This document shows, piece after piece, positions 1 to 10,800 of a DNA stretch of 64,000 nt (the stretch's first letter is position 1; the number at the start of each line of letters is the position of its first letter). The position numbers and the translations under genes were made by a program. Location of the stretch: positions 2,046,001 to 2,110,000 of the forward strand of contig JANATG010000002.1 of the NCBI GenBank assembly GCA_029449235.1. The letters run 5' to 3'. The stretch comes from Linnemannia schmuckeri (Eukaryota > Mortierellomycota > Mortierellomycetes > Mortierellales > Mortierellaceae). The notes beneath the pieces are model-generated. The model searched no databases, was not told where the DNA came from, and worked only from the letters and a program-made list of their open reading frames with translations.

Positions 1-2974
1 GCCATCACCTGGATGAGTCGCAACTGAAGGGCAAGCTGTTGTTGCCACTATATTCCGACTATGAGCTCAAAATTATCCACAAGACATTGAAGCGCTGGAA
101 GGAAGAGCGGAGTGTGCAGATGGCTGAGTCTATTTTGACGAACGCAGTATTGATCAAGGAAGCCAATATCATCAGTCGGGAACTCTCCAAGGACGTCGTC
201 TACCAGTTTACCATCCTCGAGGCCGGATCATTTTCCAACCCAGCGTCTTTCTGGGAGAGCACTGCAGGATTGTCGCAGTTCAACTCCAACCCAGACGAGG
301 AATCGTCATTGTCGAATTTGAAGCGGTCGTGCGTGGGCATCAAGGTGATCGATAACAAGCATCACTCGATCTATCTCTGGTCCATTGAAAAACTCAAGGT
401 GCGCCTTCAGCGGATGCGGAACCTTTACAACTTTGCTGATCGACCGCAGTACAGGAAGCACTTCAACATGGAGGATCCATTTTACGAGACGCCAAGCCCA
501 CGATTCACTTTTATCGGTACAGCCTCGGTCCCCTTGAAGAGTTTGATCAAGATGCAGTTTATGGAGAGTGTCATTTCGATCGTCTGCCGCACTACTGGGA
601 ACACTATGGGCCGCTGCAGAATCGGACTCACCCCATTGAGTTATAGCGACGCCAAAGTACGAGCCAGCCTTACACCTATCCCTTCGACACCCAACTCCCC
701 GACAACCCTCAGCCAGAGTCGAGGGCCTAGCAGAGGTCAAAGTCGCGAGCGATCGCGTCTTGGGACTAGCAATGGCAAGGTGGACAGTGCAGAGTCGGCC
801 GTCGGTGTTGGTGACCAGCTGTTGTTTGAGATCTCGCTTGTTGCTATTGAGGGATTCTCTGAGAAGCAATATACCCAGGTTCACGCCCAGTTTCGTCTTT
901 CGAACTTTGGTGGAGCCGCTCCCAACACTGCTGGAGAGAAGATTTTCGCTACGGAGCCCGTCAATGGTTTCGGTGACCAACCCATTTTTTTCGGATTTAC
1001 ACAGACGATCTCGATGGTAGTCACTGAGCCCATGTTGGAGGTCTTGACGAACGGCAGCCTCCATTTCGAGGTGTTTGGACAGGCAAGGCCCGCGACTTTG
1101 GCGGAATGGGAGAAGTGGGATCTGGAGCAGGAACTTTCTCATCAACAGCAAATCCAACAGCAGGAGGAGGCCCGAAAGAATGGACTGGCGGCGTCAGGAT
1201 CAGGTGTGAATGGAGCTAATAATCGATCATCCTTGGAGGGTCTTGGGTCTGCCAGTGGAGTTTTGGAGCTACGATCAGAGGAGGAGAACGCGAAGGAAGA
1301 GCAGCACGATGTCTTGGCATTTGTGCAGGTCTGTGAACTTGCACCCGAGGGTGACTACGTACCGGTTCAAGTACTTTCGAACACGGTTATGGACTCGGGG
1401 GCGTTTCAGCTTCGCCAGGGACTGCAGAGGCGCATTATTTTGTCCCTCTCGCATACTTCTGGTCGACAGTTTCAGTGGAACAAGGTCTCAGGGATTCAGG
1501 TTGGAAACGTTCGCCTTGTTGACAACAAGGGTCGGATCACCGACTCGCCAGCTCGGGACGACATTTCTCTCAACCTTGTGCCTGGTCAAAAGGTGGAATA
1601 TCCAACCGATGGCACCAGTGATCTCGTTGTGCAGGCATCATGGGATAGCACTCTCCACGACTCCCTATTTTTGAACAGAGTAACCGCTTCTGGCACCCGT
1701 GTTCTTCTTACGTTGACATGGACCGTGGAGGCTGATCGATGCCCTGAGGCTGTCCGGTTCCGGATGGATATTGCAATGCAGATTCAGGATCGGGAGGCAA
1801 GAGCGCCGTCGAAGTTGACGTCTTTCCTTGCGTCTACAAGGATGCTCTCTCGCGTGTGTGGCCTGTTCTTGTTGCACCTCAAGCCGATTATTCCTAGAAA
1901 GGTGTCTGAGCTGTGGAGGATGAACACGGCAGGAAATTACGTGAGAGGAGCGGAGTTTTTAGCGGACTGGAAGCCCCGAGGAGTCTCTTTAGTGACAGGG
2001 TTCAAAACACGGACATCACGTTTGGCGCGACACGAAGCAGTTTCCAAGACGAGACAGTTCCTGCAACTGCGAGGACTTTTGAACCCAGAGGAAGCAATCA
2101 ATGGCTCTAGCGGAGATGAAGCAGAAACTGTCGTGGACGACTCTGCAGAGGAGGTGGCGATGGATCAGCGCTCGCAGGATCTGCTGCAACGAATACTTCA
2201 GCTCTGGACGCGCAAGGAGCCGACTGTTGACGAAGTAATTTGACTTTCATATTGCAGTATGGTTGTTTAGAGGTTTATATGTTTCCTTCAGCTTTCTCAC
2301 CACCAGTGTGTCACGACACGTCATCCATACATAGGTATTGCGCCGGCAGGACCCACCATCGGACGAGGAAGATTCAGGAGCAACAAAGTCAAGACGACCT
2401 GTCCCTCGTTTCCAGTCTGAGGTGACTTTTGTCACCAAAAGGTAACCGCTCAACGAATGATTGACACTGTATACGGTGACTGTTGACATTCAGTGGTAGT
2501 GACACGATGATGTGATTTATTTTAATCATTATTAGCGAGAATGTGTCGAAGCGTGGGTACTTGCATTATCCCGAATCCAAGGACGACGTATGGGTGAAGC
2601 GGTGGTTTGTGATCCGTCGCCCGTACATGTACATCTACGCCACCAATTCTGAGATGGAAGAGCTTGCTGTTGTCAATCTGACCCATGTCCGTGTTGATTA
2701 CAAGCAGCATCTCGAGGAAATGCTCAACGTACGTGTCTCCTTGCATTTTTGTTTATGTTTTGTTTTGTTTTTAGGACACTTTTTTTTTGCTAACAATGGC
2801 TAACCCTGACTCTTTCGATTTTTTATCGTTATTATGATAATTTAGCGAAAGTATGTATTTTCGATATACACGTCGAATAACGCGTATTTGATGCAGGCAC
2901 CATCGCGGGATGAGATGTGCTCGTGGTTGAACCAATTGGATCAGTTTTTCAATCTGTCGTTGATCCCAGCTTGA
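1..2974 (+). CDS. Kinesin-3 (KIF1/Unc104-type) motor, C-terminal part
   Basis: Carries the distal stalk and tail of a microtubule plus-end motor that moves membrane cargo. The frame is open from base 3 (a codon reading H-H-L-D-E-S) so the motor and FHA parts lie upstream of the window. Exons: <1-2234, 2335-2441, 2536-2728, 2846-2974; all three introns are phase-consistent and end in TAG. The first exon holds the KIF1-family middle region (including YLWSIEKLKVRLQRMRNLY) and a Gln-rich segment. The last three exons encode a lipid-binding PH domain beginning SKRGYLHYP and running through WVKRWFVIRRPYMYIY to CSWLNQLDQFF. That C-terminal PH domain is the mark of the cargo-binding Unc104/KIF1A class. 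The PH tail ends 17 codons after its last conserved Trp. Family assignment is firm; the individual paralogue is not determined because the motor head is missing. Confidence 0.9.
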
Positions 2975-3463
2975 ATCAGCCAGACGGGACCGGAACGGGG
3001 TCTTCCGCCTCGTCGTCGTTTTTTGCAGTTTTGGATAGAAGAGATCCCTGCAGCGCAAGTTGCAACTTTCCACTCGTACACCTTTCGGCCGATGCATGCC
3101 AGCATCCTCAGCACGCTGCCCGTTCAACAACACTCTCTCTAGTATATACTCTAGCTCTTTTGTACCAACATCTCATTTTTGCACTTTATCGCTCGTTGTC
3201 GAAATAATTTCTTCTTTTTTAGAATACATTTTTTCATAAAGAGATTTCTGACTCAGGAACCATCATCCTTCATCTTGAGACTGTCTTTTTTTTGAATAAG
3301 AAGAGCGCGACGGACCCTTTCTTTTGCTGTCCTTTATCCTTCATTCGCTCGACTTTACCTGCCTCCTCTACTTTTCTTTCTCTCATCACCCTCGTCCTTT
3401 TCTCCCTACTCCTCCTCTCATCACTACCATTACACCACCGGCAGCAGCAACAACAACAGCACA
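2975..3463. other. Intergenic, kinesin-3 3' end to ArgJ promoter
   Basis: No coding frame is supported here. The stretch 3300-3460 is a long C/T-rich tract followed by CAG/CAA repeats just before the ArgJ start, which looks like a promoter and 5' leader. No clear TATA box is visible. Confidence 0.5.
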
Positions 3464-5166
3464 ATGTCTTTCCTTGCACTCCCCCGCCGTGTCTTTAGCG
3501 GTATGAACAACACCTTCTCGCTGGCACGTGCATACTCAACCAAGGCACCCCCAACCTCGTCCTCTCTCCCCGCTTCCAAGCAGAAGCTTATCCCTACCTC
3601 TGGCTCCTATCCTAGGGGTTTCCTCGTCTCTGGCATCTCATCGGCCGTCAAGAAGTCTGGCGCAAAGGATCTGGCCCTGATCACCTCCCCAGAATACCCT
3701 TGCTCTGCTGCAGCTGTTTTCACAAAGAATGTCTTCCAGGCCGCCCCCGTTGTGGCCTCTCGCACCCGGTTACAGGATAATGGAGGAAAGGGGATCCATG
3801 GAATGGTGACCAACTCTGGATGTGCCAATGCTGTCACGGGTGCGCAGGGACTCGAGAATGCCAAGGAGATGTTGGAGGCCTTGGATGATTTGACGGGACA
3901 CCAGCGTAGTTCGCTTGTCATGTCGACAGGTGTCATTGGACAACATTTGAAGATGGATAAGATCTTGAAGGGCATCCAGGATTCCAAGCAGGCTCTTGGA
4001 GGAGACCATAAGCACTGGATGGATTGTGCTGAGGCCTACATGACTACGGACACGTTCCCCAAATTGAGGAGCAAGACCTTCCAGTTGCCTGATTCGGGAG
4101 TCGAGTACCGTATGGCTGGTATTACCAAGGGAGCTGGAATGATCCACCCTAACATGGCGACACTTCTAGGCACCATTGTCACTGATTTGGGTGTTGCTCC
4201 GGGTCTGTTGCAGTATGCGTTGACCCATGCAGTTGACCGATCGTTCAATGCGATTAGTGTTGATGGAGATATGAGTACCAACGATACTGTGGCGCTATTG
4301 GCTAACGGTGGCGCTTCGGGAGGTAAGATTGTGGTGGAGGATGTGACGAGTAAGGACTTTGAGGCCTTCCGGGAGAACTTGACCGAATTTGCGCAGGAGC
4401 TTTCGCAGTTGGTTGTTCGTGATGGTGAGGGTGCAACCAAGTTTGTCAAGGTTTCCGTCGAGGTAAGACTCCTGCAATATTAGGAGAGAAGCTTTTTTTG
4501 TGTCATGTTGAGGTGTTTTTGCTTTACTTATTTTCTTTCCTGTATGTCTTTTGATCTTGCAAACACGTCAGTGCATAATTGACGCATATGCAAACCAAGA
4601 AAAAATGAAGTGGGGATAGGAGGGACGATAATCAATTCGCACAATTGAAAAAATCTCTCAACTTTCGTTATCTTTTTTACTGTTTCACTTTCCTCGTACT
4701 GTCTCAACGAACACTATGTTCATTTGTTTGTATTTTCGTAGAAAAAAAACTCTAATCTTCTTTCTCTTTACTTTTCAATCAACATAATTCGTAGGGAGCA
4801 CCATCATTCGAGGCCGCAAAGACAGTAGCATCGACCATCGCAACATCCTCTCTCGTCAAGACCGCCCTCTACGGCCAGGACGCCAACTGGGGCCGCATCC
4901 TCTGCGCCGTTGGCTATTCGGGTGTCTCCGAGATCGATCCCAAGAAGGTCTCTGTCTCCTTCATTCCCCAGGATCAATCCGAGCCTTTGAAGTTGCTTGT
5001 TAATGGCGAGCCTGAGCAGGTGGATGAGGCTAGAGCGAGCGAGATCTTGAGGATGGAGGATTTGGAGATTCGGGTCGAATTGAACTTGGGTGAGGAGAAG
5101 ACTGCCTACTGGACGTGCGATCTATCGCATGAGTACATCTCTATCAATGCCGACTACCGGTCATAG
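3464..5166 (+). CDS. argJ: Mitochondrial glutamate N-acetyltransferase / ornithine acetyltransferase (ArgJ)
   Basis: Recycles the acetyl group from N-acetylornithine onto glutamate in arginine biosynthesis, in the mitochondrial matrix. Exons 3464-4462 and 4795-5166 give 456 aa, the usual size for fungal bifunctional ArgJ. The N-terminus ([11 protein letters not shown]...[10 protein letters not shown]) is basic and acid-free, typical of a mitochondrial presequence. The motif [20 protein letters not shown] contains the Thr (about residue 233) that acts as the autocatalytic cleavage site and nucleophile of this family, dividing alpha and beta chains. [10 protein letters not shown] and the C-terminal [17 protein letters not shown] are also family signatures. 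The single intron is 332 nt, much longer than its neighbours. The start ATG follows ACACA. It is convergent with the MYND-SET gene, 197 bp apart. Confidence 0.95.
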
Positions 5167-5363
5167 ATTAAGTAGAGAGACAAGAAGAGGTGTAGGTAGT
5201 ACGTGACCCATCCCTTGAAGGAAGAAAAAAACAATACCATTTTTGCATATCACTTTTGTGGCAGACATATCGTTATATTAACGGTCGTACTATTCGACTA
5301 GAGTCAAGGAGGTGTGTGTTTTGTGTAAATACGAAAGAAACAAGGATAAGAAAGAGAAAGACG

Positions 5364-7382
5364 TTACGACTGGAGATGATCACAGGCAACGCACCCCCAT
5401 CGTCCACCCACTTCCAATCCTCCATCGACATTATCACCACCTTTATCATCGCGGTCACCGTTGTTATCTTGTCGGGAGCGAAGGACGGCAGGAGGAGCAT
5501 AGAATCCAAAACACCCTTTCCGCTCACAACTCAACCCTTCCCTCAAGAACCGGTCCTCCTCCTTTGTCAGTTCCTTTATCATCTTTGCGTTGCCATCGTT
5601 CTCGTTAGGAGGAGAGGAATAGAGGACAGCCTCATAAATGCAACGAGCACATCCACACTCGAAATAAAAATGGCCTTTCAAGAACCGCTTCCGTTTCTCA
5701 AACGCCTCCTTCCTCCTCTTTCTTTCCTCCTCCTCCTTGTCATCCTCTGCTCCTGCTCCTGGAGGGGGGATACGGTAATGGGGCCCGAATTCAAGGTATG
5801 TGATATTGATCTCCTCCCCGGGGAGGATATCGCGCGCAGCATACAACAGGAGCTGGTTGTTGTGGGCTACGTGGAACAGATTGGGGCTGCAGGAGTGGTT
5901 GAATCCGTAGAGGTGGTGGCGTACGAAGAGACCCAGTGCGTAGCAGATCTTCGAGTTGTTTCTTCCTTCTCCTCCTCCTTCTGCTTCCGCGTCGGTGGTG
6001 ATAGGAGAAACAGGAAGGGGAGGGTACTCGTACAGTCCAAATGAGTTGCACTCCTCCCTCATGATCAGGTTCATCAATTCCATCTCCAAAAGTCTCCGTG
6101 GTGGCTTCTGCGCGTTCCCTTCTCCAGCTTTAGTTCCAGGTCCAGCTCCTTGCTGCTGTTGACGATGACGGTGAAGCAACCGATGGTGCTGTCGCGGCAG
6201 GTAGTAGGCCTCAAGATGACTCTGGAACGCATCCAAGATCCGCACCACATCCCGAAACTCTCCCTCGACCTGGTCCCTCGAAAAACTCTCCTGATTCATC
6301 ACCAGGTCTTCAACATCCGAATACGGTAATGGCCCTTGTGGCTGATCAAGATCCGCCGATGCCAAGTACGGCGGGTCGCTTGGACCACCACCGTGTTGGA
6401 TCGACAGAGGAGGATCGGTGAACTCGTGGAAACGATGGGTGATGGTCCGGATCAGCACTCGGCAGTAGTCTTGTGTATAGGGTTCGAATCCGTGTTGTGA
6501 GAACCGGGCGATGGCCTCTCGGTACGGGTTGCCGACTAATGTCATCCATACTGCCTCTTCCCCGTCCCCTTCGTCCTTGGTGGCGGTGGTATTGTTGTTA
6601 GAGGTGGTTGAAGGAACGCCTTGGTAGAGGGCCTTGAGGAACCGACACTCGGCCGCATGCAAGACCTCCCAATCTCGTTTCGCACAGGATTGATCACAAT
6701 ACCAAATCTCCCCACAACCCTCGCACCCATAAGCGCCACCAGCACCTCGCCCTCCACTCGCTCCTTTCATCGTCATCTCGACCTCCTCGACCGGGCCATG
6801 AGAAAACCGCTTAAGGCAAGAAGCACACCGTCGAGTTCGATTCGCGGTATCACAAACATCGGCCTGTGCAGCAAGGCGATACAAGAATGTGCCCTTGGTA
6901 ATCTTGGACCGGGCCACCATAATTCTCCCACGGTCAGGGGTCTCAATCCTACTCACCACACGACCCGCACCTTCATCGATGTCGTTGTCGTTATCGCCGA
7001 CTGGCATACTAGATGTTGTCGTTGAGAGTGCGCTGGCTCGCTTTTGCCGTTTGGCCTGGTGGTTGCCGATACTGCCGTTGCTGTTATGAGAGCCGTGTTC
7101 ATGGAGGCTGTCGCTGAACGGTCGAGCTGTCGAATGGTCGGGTGTCATACAACCCTTATGATCCCCTGTCGAGGGTCTTGTTGTCGTCGCTGTCATCGAA
7201 TGTTCTCCAAAATCTCCTCCTTGGTTGTAGTCCTGCTGCTTGTCCATCTCATCTCCAGACGCAGTCGAAGTTTGTTTCCGAGCCCGGATAGTAACATCCT
7301 GATTGGTGACAGTAGAGGAATCGTGAGGCAGGCCGCTGCTGCTATCACAGACGGATGAGTTAGGTTGGGTCTTGAGAATCAT
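5364..7382 (-). CDS. MYND-finger SET-domain protein (SMYD-like lysine methyltransferase)
   Basis: Predicted to transfer methyl groups from S-adenosylmethionine to protein lysines. One exon, 672 aa. After a low-complexity N-terminus of about 140 residues, a split SET begins (RIETPDRGRIMVARSKITKG), interrupted as in SMYD proteins by a MYND zinc finger (Cys186, Cys189, Cys220, Cys223, Cys229, Cys233, His242, Cys246). The catalytic SET core is visible as GFNHSCSPNLF near residue 495 and GEEINITYLEF. A post-SET cysteine cluster follows (FECGCARCIYEA, near residue 575, plus later CxxxxC and CVAC pairs). The protein is longer than typical SMYD2/3 because of Gly/Asn/Asp-rich inserts. The substrate cannot be deduced. 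A 5' leader intron is possible but not needed for the frame. Confidence 0.85.
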   Translation of the reverse strand: MILKTQPNSSVCDSSSGLPHDSSTVTNQDVTIRARKQTSTASGDEMDKQQDYNQGGDFGEHSMTATTTRPSTGDHKGCMTPDHSTARPFSDSLHEHGSHNSNGSIGNHQAKRQKRASALSTTTSSMPVGDNDNDIDEGAGRVVSRIETPDRGRIMVARSKITKGTFLYRLAAQADVCDTANRTRRCASCLKRFSHGPVEEVEMTMKGASGGRGAGGAYGCEGCGEIWYCDQSCAKRDWEVLHAAECRFLKALYQGVPSTTSNNNTTATKDEGDGEEAVWMTLVGNPYREAIARFSQHGFEPYTQDYCRVLIRTITHRFHEFTDPPLSIQHGGGPSDPPYLASADLDQPQGPLPYSDVEDLVMNQESFSRDQVEGEFRDVVRILDAFQSHLEAYYLPRQHHRLLHRHRQQQQGAGPGTKAGEGNAQKPPRRLLEMELMNLIMREECNSFGLYEYPPLPVSPITTDAEAEGGGEGRNNSKICYALGLFVRHHLYGFNHSCSPNLFHVAHNNQLLLYAARDILPGEEINITYLEFGPHYRIPPPGAGAEDDKEEEERKRRKEAFEKRKRFLKGHFYFECGCARCIYEAVLYSSPPNENDGNAKMIKELTKEEDRFLREGLSCERKGCFGFYAPPAVLRSRQDNNGDRDDKGGDNVDGGLEVGGRWGCVACDHLQS

Positions 7383-7867
7383 CCCTATGTTATCAGTTGG
7401 TGAAGGGTTAGCCAGAATTTACGGCGACGAGGGTGGTGGTGTATTAACGGCAGTGATGATGGTGGAGTTGGAGTGAGTAAAAAAAAAGAACAAGAAGAAG
7501 GTAAAGGAAAGGAAAAAAAAGAAGAATGATAACATTGAGCAAAAGCACACCCAACAATCAGAAGAGAAAGCACGTCAATGGTCTATGCATAATTTCCATC
7601 CCTTAGTACTTTCTTTCTGGTACTCTTATCACTTCGTGTCTAATGCATACAAGAACCACATAAGCCTGCCTCCCTAACCCACCATCTTGCAAAAACAGAG
7701 ACACAAATCAACATTTCCTACGCTCGCACCCCCCTGTCCCTGACCCTTTCACCCGCAGTCCTCCTTCCTGATCGCCATACTTCCTGAAAATGGTTACGTC
7801 TTCATTTGTTTTTATTGTGTGGCGTTTATCCCTTAGGCAATAGAGCGTTGTTACAAGTGTAGATTGT
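7383..7867. other. Intergenic, SMYD-like promoter side and XMAP215 3' end
   Basis: No supported gene. On the minus strand this is the upstream region of the MYND-SET gene, with a pyrimidine-rich tract at about 7470-7530. It also holds the 3' flank of the XMAP215 gene, whose stop codon is at 7868-7870. Confidence 0.5.
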
Positions 7868-10800
7868 TTAAAAGTACTGATTGCCAGGTCCTCCATGGCT
7901 GTTGCCATTATTGCCATGCCCCTGCTCAGACCCCGATGCCTGCTGCTGATGGAACTGCTGCAGCGCCAGCTGAGAAGAAGTCAGAGTCTGAGTCTTCATC
8001 CTCGCAAGTCTCTCCTTCATCAATGCCACCGTCTGTGCCCTCTCCTTGGCTGCCATCGACTCCTGTAACGACTGTAGTGATGGTGGTGGTACTGACGTCG
8101 AAGGTGACATTCCCGCCATCGACATTGATGACCCTCCGGCGCCTACTCCTCCTCCATTAAGAGGGGACGAATAGCCACTGTTCCCTTCCGGATGAAGATT
8201 AAAGTGAGATTGGTAAGGAGAGGTTGCGGTGGGTGTGCTCGAAGGCGTCAAGTTCGATTGATAAATGGATGAAGGCCGGGATCGACTGTGTTGAGCCAAG
8301 ATCTGCTGTTGCTGCAATTGATGCTGCTGATAATCCAATTCCTGCTGCTGACGAAGGCTCAAACTGGGACTGTTGCGACCATCCATTGCCCTGCTCAAAG
8401 TCTCATAGTGATCATTCACTGGCGACGGTGTCTTGGACTCCTATGCGTGTAACACATACAAAGCAAAGGAAAAACATGAGAAACTAATCGTTACAGTCAT
8501 TCACACACACAATCCCATTTTGACGAGGTTCTTACCGATTTGTATCCAAACATCTGCTGCAACCGCGCCAGGCGATCCTTGTAAGACTCAGAGGGATCTG
8601 CCACTCCGCTGCTCTCACTGCTGGCCATCGACATCACACTCTCCCGCTTCTTGGCAGCCGCATCCACAATCTCACGCGCCCTCACTGTAGGCGAAGCAGA
8701 GCTTCCCGTGAGTCCGCTCAGGCCGCTAATCGAGCTGGCCGCTGAACCGCCAGAGCTAGCTGCATTGGCTTCTGCATCCAGGTTGGCAAGTCCACGACGG
8801 ATATAACTCTGGAAGAAAGTTCCCGTCTTGGCTAATTGCGCATTGACCTTGGACTCCATGTTTGGGTACATCTTCTGGAATTGGTAGAGATCAATAATGC
8901 CCTACAATATACAACATGGAACAAAGTACTGATGTTAGTAGCCAAAAAATTCAACAGATGTTGTAATAGCAGTATCATAAACATAGTCCCTAAATGAATG
9001 TGCGTACCTGCTTAGTCTCCTCTCTAGTTCCGATCTTTGTAAAGATTTGGGTGAGTCGACTGTTCATCTCTGTCTCGGACTTGCCGACTGAAAGGTCTTC
9101 AGCACTCTTGTTGTCGCTAATGCCTTTAGCACCACCGCCAAGACTCAGCGTAGGCGATGGTGCCATGGCCATGCTTACGCGATGAGGATTGATGCCCGCG
9201 CCACCAAAATCACTCTGAGGTTGCTGAGGTTGCATGCCAAATCCAGTCGGAGATCCTTGTTGCATCTGGACCTGGTTTCCGAACGCTGACTGGTGGGATG
9301 CCATTGGTGACAACGACTGCTGCTGCTGTTGGAACTGTTGCTGGTGCTGGTGCTGGTGCTGGTGCTGGTGCTGTTGCTGTTGCTGGTGCTGGAACTGTGG
9401 CGACTGAGGTGATGTCCTGAACTGCTGCAGCGGCGACTGTTGTTGCTGTTGCTGGAGCATGTTGTGGGCGCTCAGGTTCTGGTTAGTCATGGCTCCAATG
9501 GCTGACATTCGATCACGTCCCGCGTTGGCAGCGAGTGCTTGAGGCGAAGTGTTGTTGAGCTGAGTAATTGGGCGCTTTTTGGATCCAGTCATGTGCACCA
9601 GGTACTGATGGATGGCGGACCTTGTTGGGTCCTGGATCAGATCCAGATGGTTGAACACCTCATCACCCATACCCGAAGACAACTCGACCAGGACAGTCTT
9701 GACGGTTCTCAGCGGCATATCTCCCAGAGGCACACCTTCCTGCGCACGTCGCTTCCAATCGGGAGGCGAGATCGAGACCAAAAAGTCATTCATGTCCGCA
9801 AGGAGCTCGTTGGGCTTTAAGGTTCCGGCTGCAACGCACTCCTTGATCGTCTTGGTCAACTTCCAGATGCACTTCATAATGAGATCACCAAACTTGGCCT
9901 GCTGGGTGGAATCTTCCATCGATCGAAGCGGTTGTGCACATCGGACTAGGATCAACAGCAGAGCACTGAAGGTGGCGTTGCGGTTGCTGTTCTCGAGCAC
10001 CTTGACCATCGTAACATTCAGGGCTTTGGCGAGTTGCTGACCACTCTCCACCTTGTCGAGGTTCTTGTCCAAGAGTCGACTGGCCAATTCGTGAAGCAGG
10101 TTGTAGAGTGGGTCTGATTGAACCTTGCTAGCTAGCTGCTTGTTGGAAAAGATGCTGACGAGCGAGTTCACCAGATGCTTGCAGACACGCGTTGTAGAGT
10201 TGTTCCTCTGCTCAAGTCCAGTGTAGGCGAGACGAATCTGCAGCGTGTGAGCGTTAACGAGGTCGTTGATGTGGGGGACGATAGGTTCAAGAGGCCCATG
10301 AAGCGCTTTCTCCAGCTGCTTCAGCGCGTCGATACTCTGAGATGCGTCGTCGCTGGTGATCTGAGTCACAAGATAGTCCATAGCCGCTTCACCCCTCCTG
10401 TCTCCTCCTGATACAGAGAGGCGCTTGATTTGAGCAGATGGGGGAACAACGATCGTCGGCAAAGGCTGGTTCAAACTGCTGTTGCCCATCGACAGACCGT
10501 TTCCTATGTTGCCCATGCTGCCCATGCCGCCCATGTTGCCGCCACCGATAGATCGTGATCCGTTCAAAGACTGTGAGGTCTGGACAACACCTTCCATAGG
10601 ATCGAAGGAACGCTGCTGCATGCCCATATTCATTCCCATGCCGTTGCTAGGAGGAGGGACTGAAAACTCGTCGTACTCTGGCTGCATGTCCTGAAGTCGA
10701 GACACACGTGGCGCTGGTGCTCCTGGAATTCCTGACTCCATAGGCTGAGGAATGCCCTGGCCCGGTTTCTTCAGCGTCAGTCGCGAGCGTGGTGCCATGA

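Noticed and set aside
306..1157. 283-codon minus-strand frame in the kinesin tail
   Set aside because: It opposes a recognisable KIF1 tail and has no domain signature.
5256..6044. 262-codon plus-strand frame inside the SMYD-like gene
   Set aside because: The opposite strand has complete MYND and SET motifs over the same DNA; this frame is low-complexity shadow.
6480..6495. GGTTCGAATCC, identical to a tRNA B box
   Set aside because: There is no matching A box or cloverleaf around it, and on the minus strand it encodes residues of the SMYD-like protein.
9300..9450. CTG/TTG-rich repeat as a free microsatellite
   Set aside because: It is in frame within exon 10 of XMAP215 and encodes the Gln/His tract.
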